NCBI RefSeq assembly: GCF_000400505.1
Contig: NZ_CM001857.1
Location: 593,032 to 657,031, forward strand
Length of the DNA stretch: 64,000 nt
Source: Musicola paradisiaca NCPPB 2511
Lineage (GTDB): Bacteria > Pseudomonadota > Gammaproteobacteria > Enterobacterales > Enterobacteriaceae
Direction: 5' to 3'
Shown: piece by piece, positions 28,967 through 36,720 of the stretch
Layout: each line of letters opens with the position of its first letter
Position numbering within the stretch: the stretch's first letter is position 1
Made by a program: the position numbers and the translations under genes
Notes under the pieces: generated by a model
Seen by the model: the letters and a program-made list of their open reading frames with translations, nothing else
Database searches by the model: none
What the model was told of the DNA's origin: nothing

Positions 28967-30898
28967 ATGTTCAAAGTAGGATATTGGCGTTATATCGTTG
29001 CAGGGGTGTGTCTGGTCGGCGCGTCATGTCAGGTTTTTGCTGATTCTCTGGATGAGCAGCGTCAGCGCTATCAACAGATCAAACTTGCGTGGGATAGTAA
29101 TCAACTGGATGTGGTGTCTCAATTGATGCCAACGCTGCGAGATTACCCGCTTTATCCTTATCTTGAGTATCGGGCTTTGACTCAGGATGTTTCCCTACTC
29201 AGCACTGTGCAGGTTAAACAGTTTATTGCTACGCATCCGACCCTGCCTGCCGTTCGAACACTGAATAACAATTTTATCAATGAGCTGGCGCGGCGTCAGG
29301 ATTGGAGCGGGTTGTTGTCGTTCAGCCCCGAGCAACCTAAACCAGTTGCTGCGCGCTGTAATTATTTGTATGCGCGTCTGATGGTGAACCAGCCCCAGGG
29401 CATTTGGGATCAAACCCGAGATATCTGGTTAACCGGTCGTTCCTTGCCTCCTTCCTGCGACAAGCTGTTTACGGCCTGGCAGCAGAGTGGCGGAATGACA
29501 TCGATGATGGTTCTTGAGCGTATGCGTTTGGCCATGGGGGAAGGCAATAGCGGTTTGGTGAGCCATCTGGCGAGACAGCTTCCCCCTGATTACAAAACGA
29601 TTACCGATGCTCTGTTGAGACTGCAAAATACGTCGACCAAGACGGTGGAGCGTTTTGCCCGCTCTGTTGGCCCGACAGATTTCACCCGTAAAGCCTTATT
29701 GGCCGCATTTAGCCGTATCGCCAGACAAGATCCGGATAGCGCCCGTTCGTTGTTGCCCCAGTTGGTGAGATTGCAGCGGTTCGGCAGCCAGGATCGACAG
29801 ACAATGGATGAGGATGTGGCATGGCGTTTTATGGGGACTGACGTTTCGGATGAGCAGGCTCGGTGGCGTGATGTCGTTATCGCAAAGAGCAAGTCAGCGC
29901 CATTAATCGAACGGCGGGTGCGTCTTGCATTGGGGCAAGACGATCATCAGGGATTGTCGCAATGGTTGACCCGTTTGCCTGCCGAGGTATTACAGAAAGA
30001 CGAGTGGCGCTACTGGCGAGCGGTGCTGCTTATTGAGCAGGGACAGCGTGAGGATGGCGAAAATCAACTGCGGGATTTGATGAAGCAGCGTGGTTTTTAT
30101 CCGATGGCGGCTGCACAGCGGTTGAATTTGAACTATCCGTTGACAACGGTTATTTCGGCCAGACCCGATCGCTCCATCGGGCAATTGCCGGAGATTGCCC
30201 GGATACGCGAATTGATGTACTGGCGGCTGGAAAGTCTGGCTCGTTCTGAATGGGCGGGATTAGTCGCCAGCCGCGATCGCCCCCAACAGGAAGCGTTGGC
30301 AAGATTTGCGTTTGAACAACGTTGGTATGATTTAAGCGTGCAGGCGACGATAGTTGCTAAGCTCTGGGATAACCTTGAAGAGCGTTTCCCTTTAGCGTGG
30401 AATGACGAGTTTCGCCAGGCGACGCAAGGTAAAGGGATCAGTCAAAGTTATGCCATGGCCATCGCCCGGCAGGAAAGCGCCTGGAATCCGCAGGCTCGCT
30501 CTAGTGTGGGTGCTGCTGGTTTAATGCAACTGATGCCGGCTACAGCACAACATACGGCGCAAATGTTTAATGTCACTAGTTACAGCGACAGTAGTCAATT
30601 ACTCGACCCTCAAATGAACATCCAGTTGGGCTCCAGCTATCTTGAATATGTTTATCAGTCATTCGGGCAAAACCGTATTCTGGCTTCTGCTGCCTATAAT
30701 GCCGGGCCTTCGCGGGTAAGTACCTGGTTGAAGAATAGTGAGGGCCGCATAGACGCGGTGGCGTTTGTTGAAAGTATTCCGTTTTCGGAAACGCGCGGAT
30801 ATGTCAAGAATGTGCTGGCCTATGACGTTTTTTACCGCAATCTGTTGAGCCGTCCCACCCAATTAATGACCGACAGTGAGTGGCGTCGACGCTATTAA
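28967..30898 (+). CDS. slt: Soluble lytic murein transglycosylase (Slt70)
   Basis: Periplasmic peptidoglycan lyase cleaving MurNAc-GlcNAc bonds to 1,6-anhydro products. The 643 residues match E. coli Slt (645). A signal peptide (about 1-25, ending QVFA-DS) is followed by the alpha-helical superhelical ring. The C-terminal SLT domain shows the catalytic glutamate in AIARQESAWNPQARSS (near residue 502), with GAAGLMQLMPATAQ and ASAAYNAGPSRVSTWL after it. A GAGG ribosome site precedes the ATG. trpR follows after a terminator. Confidence 0.96.
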   Translation: MFKVGYWRYIVAGVCLVGASCQVFADSLDEQRQRYQQIKLAWDSNQLDVVSQLMPTLRDYPLYPYLEYRALTQDVSLLSTVQVKQFIATHPTLPAVRTLNNNFINELARRQDWSGLLSFSPEQPKPVAARCNYLYARLMVNQPQGIWDQTRDIWLTGRSLPPSCDKLFTAWQQSGGMTSMMVLERMRLAMGEGNSGLVSHLARQLPPDYKTITDALLRLQNTSTKTVERFARSVGPTDFTRKALLAAFSRIARQDPDSARSLLPQLVRLQRFGSQDRQTMDEDVAWRFMGTDVSDEQARWRDVVIAKSKSAPLIERRVRLALGQDDHQGLSQWLTRLPAEVLQKDEWRYWRAVLLIEQGQREDGENQLRDLMKQRGFYPMAAAQRLNLNYPLTTVISARPDRSIGQLPEIARIRELMYWRLESLARSEWAGLVASRDRPQQEALARFAFEQRWYDLSVQATIVAKLWDNLEERFPLAWNDEFRQATQGKGISQSYAMAIARQESAWNPQARSSVGAAGLMQLMPATAQHTAQMFNVTSYSDSSQLLDPQMNIQLGSSYLEYVYQSFGQNRILASAAYNAGPSRVSTWLKNSEGRIDAVAFVESIPFSETRGYVKNVLAYDVFYRNLLSRPTQLMTDSEWRRRY

Positions 30899-30968
30899 AC
30901 CGATCTTGCTCCTCAAGCGCCACCTGAAGAATGACGGTTATGAACAGTGATGCCATGTACGCGCGGTA

Positions 30969-31000
30969 ACGCCGGGAAGAAACCCGGCGTACTTCTTTTT
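30969..31000 (+). terminator. Terminator of slt
   Basis: ACGCCGGG-AAGAAA-CCCGGCGT followed by ACTTCTTTTT, about 70 bases after slt and before trpR. Confidence 0.88.
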
Positions 31001-31025
31001 GTAGTAGAGCTTATGTTATTCTTTT

Positions 31026-31043
31026 GTACTAGTTAATTAGTAT
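31026..31043. promoter_or_regulatory. TrpR operator (autoregulation of trpR)
   Basis: GTACTAGTTAATTAGTAT is a near-perfect palindrome matching the TrpR operator core ACTAGTTAACTAGT with one change. It lies 6-12 bases before the trpR start, so it probably overlaps the promoter start region. Autorepression of trpR is known in E. coli. Confidence 0.85.
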
Positions 31044-31048
31044 GGCGC

Positions 31049-31387
31049 GTGGTTATGACACCCTATTTCTTCAATGACGCTGCACCAACCGAACAGGATG
31101 ATGAATATTGGCGTCAGTTTGTACGGTTGTTGCGGCAGGCCGTCATCCAGGACATGGATGAACCTTTGCTTCAGCTACTGCTGACGCCGGATGAAAAGAC
31201 GGCGTTGGGTACGCGGGTTCGCATTGTTCAGGAATTGATGAGAGGAACGTTGAGTCAGCGGGAGCTCAAGAATGAACTGGGAACCGGTATTGCAACCATT
31301 ACCCGAGGTTCCAACAGTTTGAAAACTGCGCCTGTTGCCTTGAAGTCATGGTTGGAGGCGCAGCTTCTGCCGAAAAATGACGCATAA
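31049..31387 (+). CDS. trpR: Trp operon repressor
   Basis: Tryptophan-responsive dimeric repressor of trp, aroH, mtr and its own gene. The 110-112 residue product (108 in E. coli) has the helix-turn-helix [20 protein letters not shown] (about residues 72-91) and [22 protein letters not shown]. Start is either GTG 31049 or ATG 31055, two codons later; no clear ribosome site separates them. The N-terminal arm is less conserved than the core. Confidence 0.95.
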   Translation: MVMTPYFFNDAAPTEQDDEYWRQFVRLLRQAVIQDMDEPLLQLLLTPDEKTALGTRVRIVQELMRGTLSQRELKNELGTGIATITRGSNSLKTAPVALKSWLEAQLLPKNDA

Positions 31388-31399
31388 GAGTATGAACAT

Positions 31400-31939
31400 T
31401 TATGCCTGAGATGTGCCGGCGGGACGTTGATAAAGCGGATTGTGAAACGGAACCAGCGCAAGAAGTAATGCTTGATAGTAAACGCTGGTTCTGGTGAGTT
31501 TGCCGTCAGTAAATACGCCAATCGCCCCGCCTTGATGCTTTATATCCTGAATGCCAGTCAGACGCGCCATTTCATCTCCCAGTTCGCGGCCTTCTCGTAT
31601 GCCCTGCAGAATGCTTTCCGGCAGCACCAGACTAGCTGAGCGGGATTCTCCCCGGATGGTCGCATTTTCGATAACCATCCAGGCGAAGGTCATCCCTTCT
31701 TCAATACCGGCTTCCACGCCAACCCAAAAATCAGCTTCGGGCCTTACCTGACGTGCTCTCATCACGCGATTGCGGGCCCCGGTTCGTGTTTCAATAGAGC
31801 CTTGTGGCTGACTGGATACGCCACTATCGACATTGACTCCCTCAATACGGCAATTATCTGCACCAAAAACATCGGCAAATGCTAAAGTGATGGCGTTAAT
31901 TTTTGCCGGGTTAGTGGTAGCAGCTACAACGTAAAACAT
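31400..31939 (-). CDS. yjjX: Inosine/xanthosine triphosphatase (YjjX family)
   Basis: House-cleaning phosphatase removing non-canonical purine nucleotides such as ITP and XTP. The 179 residues match the family (170 in E. coli). Visible landmarks are [20 protein letters not shown] at the start, [21 protein letters not shown]-type sequence (about residues 34-54) and [20 protein letters not shown] (about 72-91). It is divergent from gpmB and convergent with trpR, as in E. coli. Confidence 0.93.
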   Translation of the reverse strand: MFYVVAATTNPAKINAITLAFADVFGADNCRIEGVNVDSGVSSQPQGSIETRTGARNRVMRARQVRPEADFWVGVEAGIEEGMTFAWMVIENATIRGESRSASLVLPESILQGIREGRELGDEMARLTGIQDIKHQGGAIGVFTDGKLTRTSVYYQALLLALVPFHNPLYQRPAGTSQA

Positions 31940-31990
31940 AGAGTTTCCTTACTTTGTAGTTAATTTGATGCAGTATAACGGAAAACAATC

Positions 31991-32641
31991 ATGTTACAGG
32001 TATATCTTGTTCGTCATGGCGAGACTGAGTGGAATGTCGCCAGACGTATCCAGGGGCAATCAGACAGCATGTTGACGCAGGCTGGCGAACATCAGGCGTA
32101 TCTGGTTGCGGCGCGTGTCCGACAGCTGGGAATTACCCACATTTTTACCAGTGACCTGGGGCGAACCCGTCAAACTGCAGATATTATCGCTGCCGCCTGT
32201 GCCGAGTGCCCCGTCATCCTTGAACCCGACCTCAGAGAGCTGAATATGGGCGTGCTTGAGGAGCGAATGATCGATTCCCTTAGCTTGGAAGAGGAAGGAT
32301 GGCGCAAACAGCTGATTGACGGTACGGAAGGCGGAAGAATTCCTAACGGTGAGTCTATGTCTGAGCTGGCGGTACGCATGAATCGAGTATTGTATAGATG
32401 TCTCGATTTGCCTCAGGGAAGTCGCCCTTTGTTGGTCAGTCATGGTATTGCTCTGGGATGTCTGCTCAGTACGTTGCTGGGATTGCCCGCGTGGGCCGAA
32501 CGTCGTTTACGGCTGCGCAATTGTTCATTGTCCCGTATCGATTACCAGCAGAGCCCTTGGCTGGCTCCCGGATGGGTAGTGGAAACAGCCGGAGATGTTG
32601 CTCATCTTGATGCTCCGGCTTTGGATGAACTGCAGCGTTAA
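31991..32641 (+). CDS. gpmB: Histidine-phosphatase superfamily protein GpmB
   Basis: Phosphatase of the phosphoglycerate-mutase-like superfamily; despite the name, true mutase activity is uncertain. The 216 residues match E. coli GpmB (215). The catalytic RHG motif is in YLVRHGETEWNVARR (near residue 8), with the second-histidine motif LLVSHGIALGCLLS (near 147). Its TAA overlaps the rob stop codon on the opposite strand, so the two genes converge without any spacer. Confidence 0.95.
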   Translation: MLQVYLVRHGETEWNVARRIQGQSDSMLTQAGEHQAYLVAARVRQLGITHIFTSDLGRTRQTADIIAAACAECPVILEPDLRELNMGVLEERMIDSLSLEEEGWRKQLIDGTEGGRIPNGESMSELAVRMNRVLYRCLDLPQGSRPLLVSHGIALGCLLSTLLGLPAWAERRLRLRNCSLSRIDYQQSPWLAPGWVVETAGDVAHLDAPALDELQR

Positions 32642-33519
32642 CGGCAGATTGGAATTAGGAACTCGCAACGAATGAGTTTGGGCGGTTCGCGAAGCGTGTC
32701 CGGAGTGAGCGTGCGTTCCTCTGGGTAGAAGCGTTCGATGCTGAATCCTTTACGACAGATCAGTTTGTAGGTCGGCAGGCAGGTATCGAACAGACTGATG
32801 ATGAACTCCTGTAAATTGTCCTTCGGACCTTCGTACACAAACATGGCGTATTCGCTTGCGGGCAGTGTAATTGACTTTCCGGGATGTATACCATCTGGCA
32901 CGTGATGAGGCTCCAGTGCCGTAGTGTAAAGAACTTCCTGCTCGTCGTCTTTGTCCCGGCTGGGAAGAACATTGTGTAATCCATACAACACCGGCGGCAC
33001 TGTTTTAGCGTCCCCCAGATATTGGCGCCAGAAATGGATGCGCATCTCGCTACAGAAAGAAGAAATTTGTTCCAGATTGCAAATATAGCTCTGGGTGACA
33101 CCGACCAGATGCATTTCAGGCTGAATGATGAACTGGGGTTGCGGTAAATCGAACGCCCCCAGCCGGATCGGCGGGTGGATGCCGATGGTATTCCAGTCTT
33201 CAGAACGGCGATAAGAGGCCGGTGTTTGAGAAAACTGTTTTTTGAATGCGCGGGTAAAGGTCTGTTGCGAATCGAATCGGTATTGCAGTGCGATATCGAG
33301 AATAGGGCGGCTGGTCAGACACAAAGCGACCGCCGCTTTGGTAAGACGACGCGCACGGATATATGAGCCGATAGCATGACCCGTTACGTCCTTGAACATC
33401 CGCTGCAAATGCCATTTCGAGTAGCCAGCTTTGGCCGCTACATTATCCAGCGATAAAGGCTGGTCCAGATGACCCTCCAGCCAGTTAAGCAGGTCTCGTA
33501 TAATACTGGCTTGATCCAT
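32638..33519 (-). CDS. rob: Right-origin-binding transcription factor Rob
   Basis: AraC/XylS-family regulator of the mar/sox/rob regulon, with ligand-responsive solvent and antibiotic tolerance. The 293 residues match E. coli Rob (289). The N-terminal DNA-binding domain shows LSLDNVAAKAGYSKWHLQRM and LDIALQYRFDSQQTFTRAFK (two helix-turn-helix units, about residues 20-100). The C-terminal GyrI-like ligand domain includes YAMFVYEGPKDNLQEFI. It converges on gpmB with overlapping stops. Confidence 0.96.
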   Translation of the reverse strand: MDQASIIRDLLNWLEGHLDQPLSLDNVAAKAGYSKWHLQRMFKDVTGHAIGSYIRARRLTKAAVALCLTSRPILDIALQYRFDSQQTFTRAFKKQFSQTPASYRRSEDWNTIGIHPPIRLGAFDLPQPQFIIQPEMHLVGVTQSYICNLEQISSFCSEMRIHFWRQYLGDAKTVPPVLYGLHNVLPSRDKDDEQEVLYTTALEPHHVPDGIHPGKSITLPASEYAMFVYEGPKDNLQEFIISLFDTCLPTYKLICRKGFSIERFYPEERTLTPDTLREPPKLIRCEFLIPICR

Positions 33520-33721
33520 AGAACGTCCTCATAGAACACACTGGGCGTGAAGCGTATAAGACTCGGCATAATAGCAATTTTTTTATCCTGGCTCTTCCCA
33601 AGATTTTTGTGCTTTATGAACAAAGAATCTGATTAACATACGTTGTTACAGAAATCCATCTGACAATGCTGTCTAAGCTAGTGAGAGTAAACAACCATTG
33701 ATGGTACGTGAAGGAAAATTA

Positions 33722-34207
33722 ATGATGAAAAAAAGAATTCTGCTTCTTTCCGTGGGGATGCTGATGGGGATGTCATCTGCCTGGGCGGAGGAGATTGGCT
33801 CCGTTGATACAGCGTTCAAGCTGTTGGGGCCGGATCATAAAATTGTGGTGGAAGCGTTTGACGATCCGGATGTGTCCAATGTCACCTGTTATTTGAGCAG
33901 GGCCAAGACTGGTGGGATCAAAGGGGGGCTTGGGTTGGCTGAAGATACCTCTGACGCGGCTATCTCTTGTAATCAGGTCGGTCCCATTACTCTGACGGAA
34001 AAAGTGGCGAATGCGAGTAAAGGCAAAGGCAGTGTCGTTTTTCAGCAACGGACTTCATTGATATTTAAGAAACTACAGGTTGTCCGTTTTTATGATCAGA
34101 AACGCAATACGCTCATTTATCTAACCTACTCTGATCGTCTGGTTGATGGTTCTCCGAAGAATGCATTGAGCACGGTGCCTATTCTGCCGTGGGGCAAGTC
34201 GCAGTAA
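33722..34207 (+). CDS. creA: CreA family secreted protein
   Basis: Small exported protein of unknown function (DUF1131-like CreA family). The 161-residue product starts [19 protein letters not shown], with a cleavable signal peptide ending AWA-EE near residue 22. AAGGA lies 6-9 bases before the paired ATGs. The core includes [19 protein letters not shown] and a second cysteine at AISCNQVG, suggesting a disulphide. In E. coli it is followed by creBCD; here it stands alone facing arcA. Confidence 0.93.
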   Translation: MMKKRILLLSVGMLMGMSSAWAEEIGSVDTAFKLLGPDHKIVVEAFDDPDVSNVTCYLSRAKTGGIKGGLGLAEDTSDAAISCNQVGPITLTEKVANASKGKGSVVFQQRTSLIFKKLQVVRFYDQKRNTLIYLTYSDRLVDGSPKNALSTVPILPWGKSQ

Positions 34208-34212
34208 AGCTA

Positions 34213-34243
34213 TAAAAACCGGAGCTCAAGGCTCCGGTTTTTT
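34213..34243. terminator. Bidirectional terminator between creA and arcA
   Basis: ACCGGAGC and GCTCCGGT with a short loop, flanked by A-run on the left and seven T on the right. It can end both converging genes. Confidence 0.9.
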
Positions 34244-34265
34244 TATCTGTTTCGTTTTCTAGCGA

Positions 34266-34982
34266 TTAATCTTCCAGCTCACCGCAGAAACGATAACCTT
34301 CGCCATGAATGGTGGCGATGATTTCCGGTGTATCGGCGGTTGATTCAAAGTGCTTGCGAATACGGCGGATAGTGACATCGACAGTACGATCGTGAGGCTT
34401 TAACTCGCGGCCGGTCATTTTCTTCAATAGCTCCGCGCGAGACTGAATTTTCCCAGGATTCTCGCAAAAATGCAGCATGGCGCGGAATTCGCTGCGCGGC
34501 AGCTTATACTGTTCTCCGTTTGGGCTGATGAGAGAGCGGCTGTTGATGTCCAGTTCCCAGCCGTTAAAGCGATAGCTTTCGATTAGACGACGCTCTTCAG
34601 GTGCGCTGCCCAAATTCATGGTACGAGACAGCAGGTTGCGGGCGCGGATAGTCAATTCGCGCGGATTGAACGGTTTGGTGATGTAATCATCCGCCCCGAT
34701 TTCCAAGCCCAGAATTTTATCGACTTCGTTGTCACGGCCGGTCAGGAACATTAACGCCACGCTTGCCTGTTCCCGCAGTTCGCGGGCCAGCAGCAGGCCA
34801 TTCTTTCCTGGCAGATTGATATCCATAATGACCAGATTGATGTCATGCTCGGACAGAATATGGTGCATTTCAGCACCGTCAGTGGCTTCGTGAACAACAT
34901 ATCCCTCAGCCTCAAAAATACTTTTGAGGGTGTTACGAGTTACCAACTCGTCTTCAACAATGAGAATGTGCGGGGTCTGCAT
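34266..34982 (-). CDS. arcA: Aerobic respiration control response regulator ArcA
   Basis: OmpR-family response regulator of the ArcB-ArcA redox system, repressing aerobic genes under anaerobiosis. The 238 residues equal E. coli ArcA. The receiver domain starts [12 protein letters not shown] with the phosphorylated aspartate D54 in [12 protein letters not shown]. The winged-helix domain shows [20 protein letters not shown] and the C-terminal [13 protein letters not shown] long upstream region (34983-35594) carries an FNR-like palindrome. Confidence 0.98.
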   Translation of the reverse strand: MQTPHILIVEDELVTRNTLKSIFEAEGYVVHEATDGAEMHHILSEHDINLVIMDINLPGKNGLLLARELREQASVALMFLTGRDNEVDKILGLEIGADDYITKPFNPRELTIRARNLLSRTMNLGSAPEERRLIESYRFNGWELDINSRSLISPNGEQYKLPRSEFRAMLHFCENPGKIQSRAELLKKMTGRELKPHDRTVDVTIRRIRKHFESTADTPEIIATIHGEGYRFCGELED

Positions 34983-35594
34983 GTTTGCTACCTAAAATTG
35001 CCAACTTAAAATAGAGATTCGAAAGTACAGAAGTCCTGGTTCTCGCGGGTGCCCCGGAGATGCATGTTCACCGTTCTTTTCACCAACTGACTAAAGTACG
35101 TAAATACGGCTGATACACTGGCTGGTGCCTGAAAAATTATCTGATAACAGACACTGGGCGGGTTTTTCAAATGAACCCATTGTGCCGGACAGTTTAACCT
35201 TATTAACAGCGACATAACAGTGAACACTGATTTTCCCGGCGGGCAAATCTACGGTTACGTTGACATATGTCAAATTTGATTGTAGCACGTTAACAATTTT
35301 GTGGAAGACGCGCATCATTCATTGCGCGGCACCATCGTGTAATCCATGTCATTTTGTGCAAGCTATAGCAAATAATGATTGCTGAACCGTTTCCCGTCTG
35401 AGTTTACTTCTGCATTGTCCTTTATTGGCGACATATCGTCCGTTAGGTGTGGGCATCGCGTATAACGCAGACGAGTGACGACGTCGGGCAATGGCTGCAG
35501 TGTGGTGATTTATTTGTTAATTTGCAGCGCGTTCGATTTTTACGGGCGGCAATGTCCGATATAGAGGCCGGAATAAATACGGCCGGGAGGAAGT
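34983..35594. other. arcA-yjtD divergent intergenic region
   Basis: About 610 bases between divergent arcA and yjtD. It carries an FNR-like palindrome (35260-35273) and AT-rich stretches suitable for several arcA promoters. Frames within it (for example 35006-35227 minus and 35447-35680 plus) show no family signature; E. coli has the small yjjY gene near here, but no homolog is recognisable. Confidence 0.55.
35260..35273. promoter_or_regulatory. FNR-like palindrome upstream of arcA
   Basis: TTGACATATGTCAA is a perfect palindrome matching the FNR box TTGATnnnnATCAA except for symmetric T/A to C/G changes at positions 5 and 10. It lies about 280 bases before the arcA ATG. FNR activates arcA in E. 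coli. Confidence 0.5.
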
Positions 35595-36293
35595 ATGCAG
35601 TTCTCTATTATTCTGGTGGCACCAGCCCGAGCCGAAAATGTGGGCGCGGCTGCCCGCGCGATGAAGACCATGGGTTTTGAGTGTTTGCGTATAGTGGACA
35701 GTCAGGCGCATCGGGAGCCTGCCGCACGTTGGGTGGCTCATGGCTCCAGCGATATTCTGGAGCGGGCGCAGACGTTCTCATCGCTGGCCGATGCCTTGGT
35801 GGATGTGGATTTTACCGTTGCAACGACGGCGCGCAGCCGGGCCCGTTTTCATTACTACTCCTCACCGGAACAAGTGCTGGGTGTCATAAGAGAAAAGCAG
35901 CAATGGGTGAAATCCGTCGCATTGGTGTTCGGACGAGAAGACTCCGGTTTGACGAATGAGGAACTGGCTCTGGCGGACATTCTGACCGGCGTTCCCATGG
36001 CGGCGGATTATCCTTCTCTGAATCTGGGGCAGGCTGTTATGGTTTATTGTTATCAGCTCTCATCGCTGATGCAGGTGACGGCCGGGGCGGCGCCAGCCGC
36101 CGATTCGGGACAACTGTCCGCTTTGCGACAGCGCGTTGAGCGGTTGTTGGGCCGTATTGATGTTGAGCGGGATGAGAAGCTGCATGATTGGTTACGGCAG
36201 CGTTTAGGGTTGCTGGAACAGCGTGATACCGCGATGCTTCATAGGCTTCTGCACGACGTGGAAAAAGCGTTATCCATAGAAAATAAGGTGTAA
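35595..36293 (+). CDS. yjtD: tRNA/rRNA methyltransferase of the TrmJ/LasT type
   Basis: SPOUT-class RNA 2'-O-methyltransferase homologue (YjtD/LasT); the target is not established. The 232 residues match the family (228 in E. coli). Motifs are ILVAPARAENVGAAARAMKTMG (near residue 5), ALVFGREDSGLTNEELALAD (near 112) and YPSLNLGQAVMVYCYQ (near 138). A GGGAGGAAGT ribosome site precedes the ATG. It is followed by the thr operon, as in E. coli. Confidence 0.93.
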   Translation: MQFSIILVAPARAENVGAAARAMKTMGFECLRIVDSQAHREPAARWVAHGSSDILERAQTFSSLADALVDVDFTVATTARSRARFHYYSSPEQVLGVIREKQQWVKSVALVFGREDSGLTNEELALADILTGVPMAADYPSLNLGQAVMVYCYQLSSLMQVTAGAAPAADSGQLSALRQRVERLLGRIDVERDEKLHDWLRQRLGLLEQRDTAMLHRLLHDVEKALSIENKV

Positions 36294-36421
36294 TGCTTTT
36301 TTCATGGATGAACATAATTAAATGTTATTTTTCGTACCGCATCATCCGGCATTTTTTTGCCCATGTAGTTTTTTCATCCGCTAGCAAAGTGGGTTAAAAA
36401 AGAGATAAGCAAAGAAATCCG

Positions 36422-36460
36422 TTGACTTAGCGGGGCGATTGCCCTAACTAATAGGCCTGT
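36422..36460 (+). promoter_or_regulatory. Promoter of the thr operon
   Basis: TTGACTTAG at 36422 matches the -35 region of the E. coli thr promoter in sequence, followed by TAACTAATAGG 17-19 bases on as the -10 region. It lies about 60 bases before thrL. Confidence 0.7.
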
Positions 36461-36488
36461 TAATTTTCTCAAACGAGAACGTAATGCG

Positions 36489-36560
36489 ATGAGTTCAATC
36501 AGCCTGGTCACTACCACCATTATTATTACCACCGGCACAATGTGTAACGGTGCGGGCTGA
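36489..36560 (+). CDS. thrL: thr operon leader peptide
   Basis: A 23-residue leader beginning MSSISLVTTTIIITTG and ending CNGAG. It carries six threonine and four isoleucine codons, mostly in one run, the expected sensor for charged tRNA-Thr and tRNA-Ile. E. coli ThrL is 21 residues with the same run and ending. Its last codons (36550-36558) pair with the attenuator, so stalling on Thr/Ile codons leads to antitermination. A two-codon frame ATG-CGA-TGA (36484-36492) overlaps the start as ATGA. Confidence 0.85.
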   Translation: MSSISLVTTTIIITTGTMCNGAG

Positions 36561-36584
36561 CGCATACAGAAGAATCCAGAAAAA

Positions 36585-36615
36585 GCCCGCACTTGCAAAG
36601 TGCGGGTTTTTTTTT
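36585..36615 (+). terminator. thr attenuator
   Basis: CCCGCACTT / AAGTGCGGG stem followed by nine T. The upstream GTGCGGGCT (36550-36558) is perfectly complementary over nine bases to AGCCCGCAC (36584-36592), giving the competing antiterminator. It lies between thrL and thrA. Confidence 0.92.
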
Positions 36616-36720
36616 GCAGGTAAAAAATTCGCTGTTCGGCGCCCCTTTCGGGCCACAGCAAGCGGTATGCAAAAGCGCTTCGGTGTTTTTGTAAGCTGAA
36701 ATTTAGGAGAACAGATCAAA

